Origin: Prostheceraeus crozeri
Taxonomy: Eukaryota > Platyhelminthes > Polycladida > Euryleptidae
Reading direction: 5' to 3'
NCBI GenBank assembly: GCA_907163375.1
Contig: CAJQUW010003210.1
Coordinates: forward strand, 55,698 to 119,697
Length of the DNA: 64,000 nucleotides
Each line of letters opens with the position of its first letter. Position 1 is the first letter of the stretch. The position numbers and the translations under genes were made by a program. Shown here one piece after another: positions 1-10,612 of this stretch. A model generated the notes under the pieces. It had not been told where the DNA came from, made no database searches, and saw only the letters and a list, made by a program, of their open reading frames with translations.

Positions 1-1517
1 CTTTCTCGTAACAAAACACTGAAGCTAGGTCAAGAAATTCTTAAAGCAACGCAGAATCAAGTATCAATTGAACCATTTTTGAAAGACAAGTTGCACAATA
101 TTAGTCATTTTCTCGATGAACAATTTGAAGTGAAAACGTGCCACTTTTTTGATAATTCTGGGGAACAGTACGAGAGACCTGCAGTGTATTGCAAAGATAT
201 TCAAAGACTTATCCATGTGATATGCACAACGAGAGGTATTGACCACGACAATGTTTTTATCAAATTGCCTCTTGATGGAGGCGGAGGCTTTTTTAAAGTC
301 ATGATCAGCGTTTTTACCATCGATGACGAGAATGTGCAACCAAAGACAAGACATCGAAAAGATACTAATACCAGCGTAAAGAAAATTTTCTGGATTTTGA
401 TTACTCCCGAAGTGGATGAGAATTATCGAAACGTACTCCAAATGTTCGTGACATTGATATTAAAAGATCTTGGAGACAGGTGGAAAATTGTTTCAGATTT
501 AAAGCTTGCCAACATTATTCTTGGTCTGATGGCCCACGGATCAACCCATCCTTGCAGTTATTGTGATATCGATAAGTCAAAGTTGGATAAAGAAGGAAAA
601 CTCAGGTGAGCTAAAATGTTGTCGCGAGTCTGACGTAGAATCATCTTTGAGGAAATACGTTTGCAAATTTTTCATATCTTATGTGGATAGGCCCTCTATA
701 CAGTACATTCATAATATTCTTTGTTTGAAGTGCTACTTACATTTTTATAATACGAGTATCAAAGCTAAAAGCTGCAAGCACTATTGCACATGTATAGGCC
801 CTAATTCTAAAGTCTTAGAACACGTAGGATCTATGACAAAGGAATAAAAAACTCTATGTAAACATTTTTGCTAGATTGAGCCTAAACAATACTCTTTATG
901 TTTTAGGACCATTGGCAACTTGAAAGAAAAGTTCTGGGTGTGGTTTTCCAGCAGTAAGGGTAAATCAAATGCAAAACAATTTGGAAATGTTATTCATTCT
1001 CCCTTGTCAAACATGCGGATGAAAATGTTGAAATTATCGACATTCTGGTACCACCGGAGCTACATCTCCTCATTGGTGTTGTAAATACGTTGTGCAATCA
1101 TCTGATCAAAGTCTTGCCACAGGCCATAGAAAAAGAAGCCATGCATGGAGGAGCATTCGATGGCAACTCTTGTATGACTCTTTTGAATAATATTGACTTG
1201 TTGAGATCTTTGTGCCCACTACAATGTCTACGATTCGTTGAGTTATTCTCACTCTTCAAATTGATTGTGAAATCTTGCTTTGGAGCAGCATTGTATCCTG
1301 ATTTCCGACGTTTTATTGATGATTTGAGGAGAGCATACTAAGATCCAGGACTTCCTGTCACACCGAAGTTGCACATGGTGTTCTACCATGTGCCAGAAAG
1401 CTGCGCACTCAGACTTTAAAGTCACTTGGTTAAAATACAAGGTCAATTTGATCAATTCAAGATATCCTGAACGGCCCCTTCACGCAGTTTGCGAGTACAA
1501 CTCTTTGCATTTGTAAA
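1..1517 (+). pseudogene. Unassigned transposase-like gene with one intron, left end cut by window
   Basis: A long frame enters from the window edge (first Met at 79) and runs to an intron at 606-906, then resumes as TIGNLKEKF. Visible blocks are GGGGGFFKV (about 285-310), SDLKLANIILGL (493-528), HPCSYC (547-564), PPELHLLIGVVNTL (1052-1093), HGGAFDGNSC (1144-1173), TPKLHMVFYHVP (1360-1395) and a terminal YNSLHL (1497-1514). I know this block order from repetitive, uncharacterised proteins of cnidarian and other invertebrate genomes, but not their formal family. The Asp of SDLK followed by a C..C pair resembles the second catalytic Asp region of TNP2/KDZ-type DDE transposases; that link is inference. 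Exon 2 changes frame near 1000-1015 and has an in-frame stop near 1339, so the copy is dead unless those are assembly errors. No terminal repeats were found on the right. Confidence 0.55.
606..906 (+). other. Candidate spliceosomal intron in the left-edge gene
   Basis: The upstream exon ends ...CTCAG before GTGAGC, and the next exon follows TTTATGTTTTAG. Joining the two sides keeps the protein frame (KLR then TIGNLKEKF) with the junction after the second base of an Arg codon. The intervening 301 bases contain several stops in that frame. Donor, pyrimidine-rich acceptor and restored frame together make this a convincing GT-AG intron. Confidence 0.65.
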
Positions 1518-1815
1518 TTTAAGCTGTCAGGCCTATATACTATGTCTGCAATTTTCCTACTTATGTACAAAATGCCGAGTCACAGTCGATATATTAAATG
1601 CATTCATTACATTGTTATTAACACTAATGAAATACATATACTCATATAAAATAATCTGAACTTCAAAAATGCAAAAAGCAAAAAATGACCGCCATTTTGA
1701 AAATTTGGCATCGTTATGGGCCAATAACACAACAGCATACCTATAATATGTCACACTGATATTCCTTGATCAATTTATACTGGATTTGTAATAGAGTTTG
1801 TGCATGAAGATAAAC

Positions 1816-2010
1816 AATACAAAGCACAAATGAACAATAACGAGATCGCATTCACAAAAGGCAAAGTGTCAGGGTTTTCTTTGCGAGCCTTACACAAATG
1901 TGCATCGATGGCATAACGATGATTTTCGACTATTTTAAGAGCTGTAAGGGGCCCTCTCAGATCGAATTAATCCTCACATACAGCAAGGAACCATGAATTC
2001 TGAACGTTAT
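1816..2010 (+). mobile_element. Tc1-like transposon remnant
   Basis: Two blocks match the Tc1-like element at 46.6-47.9 kb almost exactly: the start region encoding MNNNEIAFTKG (about 1830-1862; compare 47144-47177) and the block reading HIQQGTMNSER in the fuller copy (about 1976-2005; compare 47396-47426). They are much closer together here, so this is an internally deleted and decayed copy. No inverted repeats could be identified around it. Between the gene above and this remnant (1518-1815) I see nothing. Confidence 0.6.
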
Positions 2011-3069
2011 TGTATTAACGATTATTGTCATTCCTCTTTATATGAAATCATTTTCATTAGATATGATTTGTCATACACCACTTGTCACATTGATCATTAA
2101 AGAAATCCTATGATGATTATTATTATTATCTTTCTATACACCCACAAACATTGCAGGTTTCTGTAATTTGAATATTCTTCAGATAAGCAATGACGTAGAT
2201 CGGTGCCTGACCGATCGGCTGAAATGACCATCAACAAACAGCTGTTGTCCACTCTAGTTACACTAACTTAAATGAAGAGAAAAATTGGATTTCTATGTCT
2301 AGCGAGCTAGAAATTGGTGCATGTGATCAGGTGCTTTCTTTCTTCTAGATGAAGATGAAGATCCGCCATCCTTGCCATTCATTTATCCTTCGTTTATGAT
2401 ACGTGCTCTCGAACTAGAGCAAAGTCAGGTAGTTTCACAGAATTTGGTACCTTCAAGATTGAAAGTTGAAGACGAACGCGGCGAATGAATCGACTGAGTT
2501 TGAGTGTAAGTCTACTGTTTTTACCGTCATAATGACATAGACATAGATATTTTGCTATGATTAAGAAGCCTGTAGGTGAAATGAATTTTGAAAAACGCCA
2601 AGCGAATGTTCAAAAGCATGAATAAATATTGTGCATTCTACCATGTTACCAGGTTGGCTTGACGAACATCGCGGTGTAGCCTACACTATACATGAACAAG
2701 TCTTCGAAGCATCTTGAGGGATACTGGATTTTGCTTCAATCCCATCTGATGCTGATTTTTATGAAAATATTCTTATATGAATCCACTTCATTGTTTTCAT
2801 ATTCTCTGAACCAGCGACCCATATTCTGTAATAGGGGTGAGTCAGGGACTCAGATTTTGTGAAAATGCCCAAAGTCATTATCAAAGCATTCCTTCAAATG
2901 GTCCACCGAACATTCGTCACAAGCTTTTTCTATGCTCATCAAAAATCCATGGAATCGTTAAATTCATTCGGATAATCAAAACTTGGCAACATAATCGAGG
3001 ATGCACTGTATTTGATAATGAAAGACGTGCAGCTTCTGTCATACTACTTCATTCAGTGATTACGCCTAA
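2011..3069. other. No recognisable gene
   Basis: AT-rich sequence with short chance frames. A 7-bp stem (GATCGGT/ACCGATC) lies at about 2199-2217. The open frame starting near 2837 has no family features and its 3' part runs through the MITE that follows, so it is not called as a gene. Confidence 0.5.
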
Positions 3070-3373
3070 AGGCTGGTTTCCAATGGGTCGTAGGTCGCTT
3101 CACCGTCTGCGCTGTCGCGTGAACTTTGACGTCACAATTATCTTCCTTTTTTCTTGTGGCAAGAACGCTCTACGTTCATGGCGCTGGAATATTTGCAGTC
3201 ACAATGGGCACTGCATTGCATGCGACGTCACAAGGATGACATACATGTCAAAGCAGCAGACAATGATTGAAAGCCTTGCGAGTTGAAACGCAGCTGCGTT
3301 AAACATTTGACAAATCAGGGCGCACTATTGCGGAAACTGAGCTTACGACGCGTGACCCATTGGAAGCCAGCCT
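3070..3373. mobile_element. Harbinger-type MITE, 304 bp
   Basis: The left end AGGCTGGTTTCCAATGGGTC is mirrored at the right end (CCATTGGAAGCCAGCCT), giving an imperfect terminal inverted repeat of over 20 bp. Both ends are flanked by the trinucleotide TAA (3067-3069 and 3374-3376), which fits the 3-bp TWA target duplication of PIF/Harbinger elements. Inside it is GC-richer than the surroundings and has no transposase frame, so it is non-autonomous. The 400 bases after it (3377-3778) show nothing. Confidence 0.6.
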
Positions 3374-3778
3374 TAATACGAAGCATTTTGCAGATGAAGT
3401 CACATGGCCTTCAGAAATACGATGACATCATGCAAGGTTCTTCCATGAACACGTTTATCCCAATTGAATATGAAGCCAGCGCATGTGGAATTTCAGTGTA
3501 GTAAACATGTAGAAAGATTAGTCATGTCGGATGTCACTATCTCTCAAAGAGCAACGTGACTTCCAACATAGCAGATTTAACAGTTCTGATCTACGAATCA
3601 GATTTTCCAAGGTTTTATTCATATGCTGTGCTAGATAACATGAATCTGCAGCATTGTGCAATGGAACCGTTATGGGTTGAAACATAGATTATTTATGGGT
3701 AAATGCATACGAAAGTTGGAACCTTACCCATGAAAAAAAGCTTCAAAGGTTTCACATGATAATATACCTTTGCGCTTC

Positions 3779-3990
3779 CAATTTGGTCAAATGTAATTTC
3801 GAATTAGTCTGATTCGTTTCAAGTAATTTCTATTTAGTCGGTGGAGTCTAAAGTAATTTAATTTCGTCAAAAGTAAAAATGCAGTTAGTCAAAGTAAAAT
3901 CGATCGGTCAAAGTAATCATCAAATTAGTCATAGATAATTTTGCTTGTTAAAGTAATTTCAATTTAATCAAAGTAAAATCATTTAATTCC
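3779..3990. repeat. Subterminal array of ~20-bp degenerate repeats
   Basis: About nine to ten diverged units of TTAGTCAAAGTAATTTCAA type follow one another (GTCAAAGTAA and TTTAGTC steps recur at roughly 20-base spacing). A single inverted unit sits at the opposite end of the transposon (5186-5199). Such arrays are typical transposase-binding subterminal repeats; their presence at one end only is noteworthy. Confidence 0.6.
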
Positions 3991-4007
3991 ATTTGTGTAT
4001 GTTTTAT

Positions 4008-5070
4008 TCAATCGTATATATCATCTCTACGAATACATGCTGGAATGTACTTCATCACATGAGTCAGAAAACTATTGCACTTCTGAATATTAACAACCGG
4101 TAAACAGCTCTCCAATTCACGCGAAACAACACGAATCCTTCGCAGTTGTAGATTACCAGGAGAAGTACGATTGTAAATTTCAGCTTGAATATGTGGCTCC
4201 GACAAACTTCGTTTCACAGCCGCTTTCAAGCAGGATCCTGCCATCTCACAAGCATTTAGAAAAGGAGAATTTGTCGGAAGATGTCGAAGATAGCCTTGCT
4301 GCTGATTACCGAATCCTGGAGCATCCATGTGAGGCCTGGCGTTGTCACATAAAACAACGTAGTTAACATTGACGATGGCCATTAATTCACCAAGTTCAAC
4401 CAAAAAATCATTGAATCTTTCTTTGGTCATTCCGCCAGCGAAGATGGAATAATGGACAACACCAAGTATGGGACTTACAGCCAAGCAGATGGTGACATTT
4501 TGACCTCTTTGTCCTTCTACGATACGAACCGCGCGATCACCGCATATGGATCTTCCTTTAGTTCTGGCTGTCCACACATTGCATCCAAACTCATCAAGAA
4601 ACACCTTGTGTGTATGCAGACCGTCACCCATCATCCAATTGGCGAAGACACTTCTCTCTTCCTTTACTTGAGGTGTATTCCACTGCACCGGTGCTACCCG
4701 AACATCTTTGAGAGTATAAAACATGCCATCAATTTGCTTACTGATGCATTGATGACTGACAGCAGGTTTATCGGGTAAGTCCACACGCAAAGAGCTCCTT
4801 CAGCTCTTTGAGTGTGATAGTTGGCTTCTCTTCTATTTTTGATATCAAATAGAATCTCATTTCATCGTCGAACTTGTGATGTCTTGCCCCTCCTCGATTC
4901 TGCCGCTCTACTCTACCGTTCATCATGAAATTAACTATGATGTTACGAGCAGTTTGACGGGAAATGTTTAAATTTCTTGCCAACTCTTGATAATCTCGAC
5001 CTTCAATGAAGGCGTCAACCAAACGTTGGCGATCAACATTGTTGATAGTTTGATAAGCTCCCCTCAGCAT
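4008..5070 (-). pseudogene. IS630-like transposase, one frameshift
   Basis: The first frame (5070 to 4768, 100 aa) begins MLRGAYQTINNVDRQR and contains a helix-turn-helix block RDYQELARNLNISRQTARNI followed by a basic linker. The second frame (260 aa, 4790 to 4008) continues with LPDKPAVSHQCISKQIDG and then the DDE domain: VFLDEFGCNVW (first Asp), VVLCDNARPH (second Asp) and LNACEMAG (Glu). I count 32 residues between the second Asp and the Glu, against 34 in Tc1. The two frames overlap at 4768-4790 and protein similarity flows from one to the other, so a single-base shift separates them. Apart from that shift the gene looks fairly intact, which suggests relatively recent activity. Confidence 0.7.
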
Positions 5071-5199
5071 ATTCAGTGATGCCAGATTGACTGCAGATTT
5101 TCATTAGAGCCTTTGGTATATATACCTACAGAAACCAGATTGACCAGAATGACACGTTCGCTGAACACTGATCAATATGAAATCCCTTTGACTAAATTG

Positions 5200-5884
5200 A
5201 TTGTGATTTGCAAAAGCTTAATAGTAATAAAAGTAAAATCTTAATGCTTATTCTCGCACAATCAATGTCAATTGCTGTAATTTGAAATAATTGCCATCGG
5301 TACATGAAGAAAAGCATTGTGGCTAAGCTATGATCAAAACTATGATTGATTGATTTGATGACAGCTTTATCAAGATGAACTTGATAGCAATCTGAACAAT
5401 TTATTCTGTGTATCTTTTCCATTATATTTTCAATATTCTAAAAATTCCTGAATATATATTTTGATAGTTGTAAATCCGCTATGGAGTGCTTCATGCAAGT
5501 AATTAGACCTGTCTGGCTTCGGGATCCCGAAAAAGTTTTGGTTGGGATCAGGATTGGAACATTGGAACTCCACACGATCATGCTTTTGACACCGCACTAT
5601 GATTTGAGACTTCATCATACCGGCAAACCTAATTATGGCTCGACGGAGGATAAATGACCCTCATCGAGCAATAAATACTATCATGCTATACATTCCTATG
5701 TATCGCTACATGGCTGTTGAAATTTCCTATCCCACTGTAGTTGTATGCAATGTATTCGTTGTATGCAGACGTATATTTCAGGACATAGAAATAGAACAAT
5801 TGATTCTGAAATACTAGCCAAATATTTTGATAAGCAACGCCAGGATAACTTGATTCACTTTGAGCTTTATATAATGGAACGATC
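5200..5884. other. No recognisable gene
   Basis: AT-rich intergenic sequence with short chance frames on both strands; no inverted repeats, transposase motifs or RNA gene seen. Confidence 0.5.
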
Positions 5885-6415
5885 ACAGAATTAGACAGGT
5901 CGTCTCTTCTTCTGTTTGACTAGAAAGGAAACATTGGAACATGTAGCGTTAATGAAATGGCACAATCTGCTGACATAGTACCTTAGCAATCAAACAATGA
6001 GCAGCCAGTTCAACATCAAACACGCCAAATTGTGCGACGTGTCAGTAACTGTTATCAACCGTATCACACAGCGAAGAGACACAGTCGATGTCAAGTTCTG
6101 AAGAGAAGTTTGTGAACGTTTTTTCGTGCGCCTGCTAACATTTTTTAAAATGATCGGAGGGCCCAACATTATCGAGAAAGCTTTTGCGCATTGATCTGAT
6201 TTCTTCGAATCTGAAGTAATCATGGCGATCGAAGCATTTTGAAGAAATTCACAGCAATCCGCAAGCGACGCATGACTATTTTTCCTATCTCTGCAAGGCA
6301 TTGAAAATTTCTCTTCGCCCACTTAATAGGCTCCTCCACGTGCCATCGTTTTGAATAAGTTTGCATTTCTGGCAAACTGACACGGTTAAACAATCCATTT
6401 CTGTGGGAACGATTG
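5885..6415 (-). repeat. KKVV repeat family, copy 1
   Basis: This stretch matches, on the same strand, 55815-56395, and on the other strand 61980-62560. The shared parts include the ends cacagaattaga and ggcacatgctgg/cctattaagtgggc, and a frame opening MGEEKFSMPCRD (minus, from 6322). Of the copies in this window it is the most diverged in its frame. Function and class are unknown; see finding. Confidence 0.6.
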
Positions 6416-6572
6416 GGAAACCAGTACTATGTTATTTTATGCCATTATGATAGCCATATTTTAAGCCATAGAAATCGATCTTTTATCAATGGCATTTATC
6501 TGCCCTCCTATGTATGACGGAGTGTTGAAACCGTGCAATGATTCATCTCCGCAGCGCTGTCAAACAAAAAGG

Positions 6573-6637
6573 TAGTCATCGCACTCAAGGCTTTATCTCG
6601 ATCTTCGGTCTAGACGAAACTTAGAGTGCGATGACTA
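6573..6637. repeat. Hairpin with 14-bp perfect stem
   Basis: TAGTCATCGCACTC (6573-6586) is matched by GAGTGCGATGACTA (6624-6637) around a 37-base loop. It could be the core of a small foldback element or chance; no family recognised. Confidence 0.5.
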
Positions 6638-6639
6638 TC

Positions 6640-9009
6640 ACATATACTACGTTCTGAAGCACGTCGATATCTCGCAAGGAGCTGATCCGGTCTCTAAGAG
6701 TTGACACATCAAGTCAACGTCACCAGCGTTTTAGATGCATAGTATTTTTCACAATCAAAGCAATTGGACGCGTCGCATTTGAAGATCATAGTGCGTTCGA
6801 TAAAGTTTCGCTTGCTTCAATAAAAAATCAATTTTGAAAATTTAACATTAAAAGTAAATTACAACAAATAGTTTCAATGAAATTATTTCTTACAATAAAA
6901 TGGAAATTCAAATTCTGTGCTACGACTTGTGTGTCTGAGAGACTCTGAAAGGAGAAACAGATGTTCAAAGAAACAGACTAAAACACAAAACAAAGGTTCA
7001 TTAAAATTGATGATTCCGACTCAGCTTCAAAATTTACGACTTGAAGATGATAAGGAATTCAAATTTTTGATTTCCATATCCTCACTTCTCAAACAATTTC
7101 AAATTCATGTGTTTTCTAGACTGTAGAGAAAAGTTTTGAAACGAGCAGCACAGCTGCAGGTAGAGTAGGTATTTATTTGACTTGTGCTTCAATTGTAGTT
7201 GCGAATACATATCAAAGAGGTTCATATTGATGTAGTTTTGATTTTGTATTAACTTTAAGGCGATCATCCAACAACAAGAAATCAGCTATAAATAGAAAAT
7301 GTCTGAACTTTCATCCATTGTTCGCAATAAGTAAAGACTCTATCACTTTCCTCTGCTGCTGCTAATTACGCATAAATAGGTAAGACAAAAGGAGTACATC
7401 ATGCTCCCTGTGCTTCTCCAAGTGCAGCCCGTCTAAGAAATAAAATGAATAATGTTATTTTAAGTAACAATTTATTACTCTTTCGGCTTACTTTGCGCAA
7501 GTAGCTGAAAGACGTGTTGTTAATCAATTATGGATTCCAGTAGTATATCTGAATGGGTTGTAGTTCGGAAATTGACAAGATAGGTAGATAGAGTGGAGAG
7601 AGGGAAAGAGGGAGAAAGTAGCGTTGTTGGCCGACAGGTTTCGTTTGAAAAGGATGTCAACTCCGAATAGAGTCACCACAATGATAGAGGAAAAGATAGA
7701 GAGAAAGGTGAAACGAAAAATGTTTCCTCAAACGGCAGGGTTAACTAGAAAATTTATTCACTCCTGCACCACAAAAGAAGGAAAGAAGAAAAGGAAAACT
7801 CTCAACCGACAGGATGCTTTTTGAGAGAGTGACAGACGGACGGACAGAGAGAGAGAAGAAGGATGGGTTGTTCTCAACCTGAACAATTACCAAACTAACG
7901 ACTTGGCTTGAATTTTGAAGCTCCCGCATATGCTCCTATGCTGAAGAATTGTAGCTCATTCTCTGTTTTCATAGACGATAAGGCAATGTCTATATGAATG
8001 AGACCGATGGAATAAGAGGTTATGCAACCTGCTGTGATGAAGTATGCCTATCTGAAAAGTGCACGGTATCTGTGAATATTTCTTCATGCTCTCTTTTCGT
8101 TAATGAATCACAATTAGAGTGGCGGAGCGATATTCAAAATCAAAATTTATGCCTCAGAATAACTGCTAATGATAATATTTGAATTCCATCATGTGTATTT
8201 TAATAAAATTTACCTGGAAGATCTGTTATTAATTATATGGAATTTATCGGAATGAAAGATTTTGTAATACGATCAAAATCTTGCAAGTGTCTGATATTAG
8301 ATTATAAGTGTCTGACATTTATAGTAATTTCAAAATTTTGTTGAATATTGAAAACCACCACAGGCAAAATGTGTGACACTGCATTTCGGATACAATATGT
8401 AGGATTCTTTATGGAGGATTGTAAGTTTAAGTTTAATGTCATTCCTTGAATCACATGTTCGCATGATAATGAGCTTCCTCGATGCAATGGACACTACATT
8501 GTTCAGGAAACGACTGTGACCAAGACAGCAAACTTTACAGCACTTGCATCCCCAATCTTCAGTCAAGAGCAGCATTGTGGTATGAATGATGCTTGAAATC
8601 GCTGTAACATGTTCAGGACACACACACAGGAGAATTATTCACTCACTACAAGTAGGCTTTGAAGACACCGCGTATCTTCTGTAAACAGTGTTCAGTGAGA
8701 ATTGCTTGACAAGTGATGAGAGCCTTTTCCAGCATTTTTATCATTACATACATACAACTAAATATAGATTGATGAAGCTCAACAAGTGATATGGGGCTAA
8801 ATTTGTTTAGATTTAAAAAATATTGTCAAAAAACCAGGTTCCTTCTGAAATAGGTGCAACTATATGCATGCTGTATACATGTAGATCATGGTTTGTGTGC
8901 ATGCACAGTTACAGCACTCTGGATTTTACATTCGGCGGTACTCTTATGCAGCTTTTTTTGAAAGGAATTCAGATGATATATAAGAACTATATAGAGAAGG
9001 CTTGTCAGA
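6640..9009. other. No recognisable gene; purine-rich tract at 7565-7860
   Basis: Mostly AT-rich unassigned sequence. From about 7565 to 7860 the plus strand is strongly purine-biased (gagagagggaaagaggg and agagagagaagaagg blocks), with two related pieces gttggccgacaggttt and ctcaaccgacaggatg about 180 bases apart. The lysine-rich frame read through this tract is a composition artefact. The 97-aa minus frame at 8330-8623 has several Cys but no motif I recognise. Confidence 0.45.
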
Positions 9010-9293
9010 TCTGAATCTGTCTAGCTTTATAGATAAAGGTGCATGACTTAACTGTCAAAAACTATGACAAGAATCTATACCTATTACTTTCCACTTAATC
9101 AGAGAAAATCTCACTTCTACTGAAAACTTTAGTCTTCTTCCCATTGGATTGAAATGTGCTTTCTTTGAATCTGTCTGCCAAGAAGAGGAACATGGCCCAA
9201 CTCGCAGACGCGCTGACTCAAATTATCCATAGGATGTACATTTTGTGAAAGTCTCACTTTCGTCTTCATTCATTCAGAAACTCTTTCTGGCTT
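9010..9293. mobile_element. 719-bp-type foldback element, right half only
   Basis: Resembles the right half of the elements at 13616-14334 and 51057-51775: ctagctttatagataaaggtgcatgac, then the gaagaggaac...gcagacgcg block, then gtgaaagtctcactttcg and a final cagaaactctttctggc. The left half is absent and the sequence is clearly more diverged, so this is an older, truncated copy. Confidence 0.6.
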
Positions 9294-10502
9294 CTTCTTG
9301 TCTAAACGCAGTCTTTTCTACACAAGTCTCAATCAAAAACATTATTACTGTAAGAGAAATGAAGGATATGTTTTGGATACAAAGTCAATGCCATGAATGT
9401 CCAACAATACAAAATGTCAAGAAGGAACACAGTTGACTATTTAAAAGCAGTGAAATCTTTCTTGCGTTCAACTCAAACTTTTTTATCGACGAATGGATAG
9501 TATTTTCGTCACATGTCACGAAAGCTTGCTATTTTCGTTTCACATCTGACGATGATAATGCGGCGTGGGCAAGTGATGAATGTGCAGATCTCTCGAATCA
9601 TCAGACTCAGTGAAATGAATACTGAGAAGAAGGTTGAAGATTTGCAATTATTACAGCAATTTTCAACTATTTCCCTTTTCTTCTTCTTTATTATCAAGTG
9701 CAAATATTGTCAGTGTGAGCGGAACCTCTCAGAAGGGACAAATGAACATCGCAATTAGTCGAGAAGGAGAGAGCAGGCCTTCGTACCGTGAGAGCAAGGA
9801 CATTTCATTTCGAATTTTAATATTTTCTTATATACGGAAACATCCGAGTTTTTCTTACTACTGCAATGCTTTTTAATATAACACGCTTCTTCTCCTATAG
9901 AAGTGCTCTTCTGCATCTTAATGCAACACGCGTGCAGTACAGTAGGTAGAATGTAAGTAAGATCCGTGTGACCGGGCGGAGATCTTGAAGTAATTATGAA
10001 AACGTAGAATTTAGAATGAATATTCCTCTGTGACAGAGAGAGAGTTTCTAATAGAAAGTTGTAAAGGACTTCGGAATGCACTAAAAGAATCGCATAAATC
10101 CGGCACTCTTCAGGTAAAGGAGAATAAGAGCCGTCGACACGCACATTAAAAACAAAATTGCGCCGTGACACATGGGTGCAGTGTATACTGCAAAAATGGC
10201 GGCTTCCGTTGGCTGACAGCAATTTTGACAAAGGAATGTTTATTTTGCAGAGAAAGTTTCAAGGTAAAGTTTGCAGTACCATGTTAATTCGCTGTGCAAT
10301 CATTAGACAATCCGTTTTTCTATTTAAATGCATAGCCGCATTGCCAAAATTTGGTTACAAAGCAACAAAATAGCAACTATTGAAAGTATCACTAACTAAA
10401 TTAAACGGAAGCTAGCTCGGGAAACTTCCCAACTTGCTGCAATCAGTAAATTCGAAGAACTTGTCGGGAGTAGTTTGCAGTTTTGTAGTTTTATTACTAA
10501 TT
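9294..10502. other. No assigned gene; one 158-aa unassigned frame
   Basis: The longest frame runs on the minus strand from 10231 to 9755 (158 aa). It is Cys- and Ser-rich without any repeated or catalytic motif and I cannot place it; codon content does not stand out from its surroundings. A short block at 10190-10225 (atggcggcttcc...tggctgacag) matches the repeat at 56.5 kb. Everything else here is unremarkable. Confidence 0.35.
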
Positions 10503-10612
10503 GTTTGCTCCCTGTCCAAGGAGATCTACATAGATATCCATAATTGTACAGGAGGCAGAATGACATTTTCTGTGGGAAAGCTTCGAAGGCCTGTTACAGA
10601 GATAGGAGCAGA
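10503..10612 (+). repeat. Inverted ~105-bp repeat, copy A
   Basis: The block containing tgtacaggaggcagaatgac and agcttcgaaggcctgtt is found again in reverse complement at 12408-12512, with about 85 to 90 percent identity by eye. The homology stops abruptly on both sides, so the two are either separate inserts of a small element or the ends of a decayed ~2-kb transposon. Confidence 0.6.

Larger units (their letters stand above)
3779..5199 (-). mobile_element. IS630/Tc1-mariner superfamily transposon, DD32E-like
   Basis: The ends share an inverted motif close to CAATTTRGTCAAA: it reads inwards at 3779 on the plus strand and at 5199 on the minus strand. Between them lies a minus-strand transposase gene in two overlapping frames. 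The left end carries an unusual array of ~20-bp repeats (see separate entry), while the right end has only one unit. The element is about 1.42 kb, normal for the superfamily. No clean TA duplication was found at the chosen ends, so the boundaries may be off by some tens of bases. Confidence 0.65.

Noticed and set aside
7624-7824. Lysine-rich plus frame
   Set aside because: Result of a purine-rich low-complexity tract.
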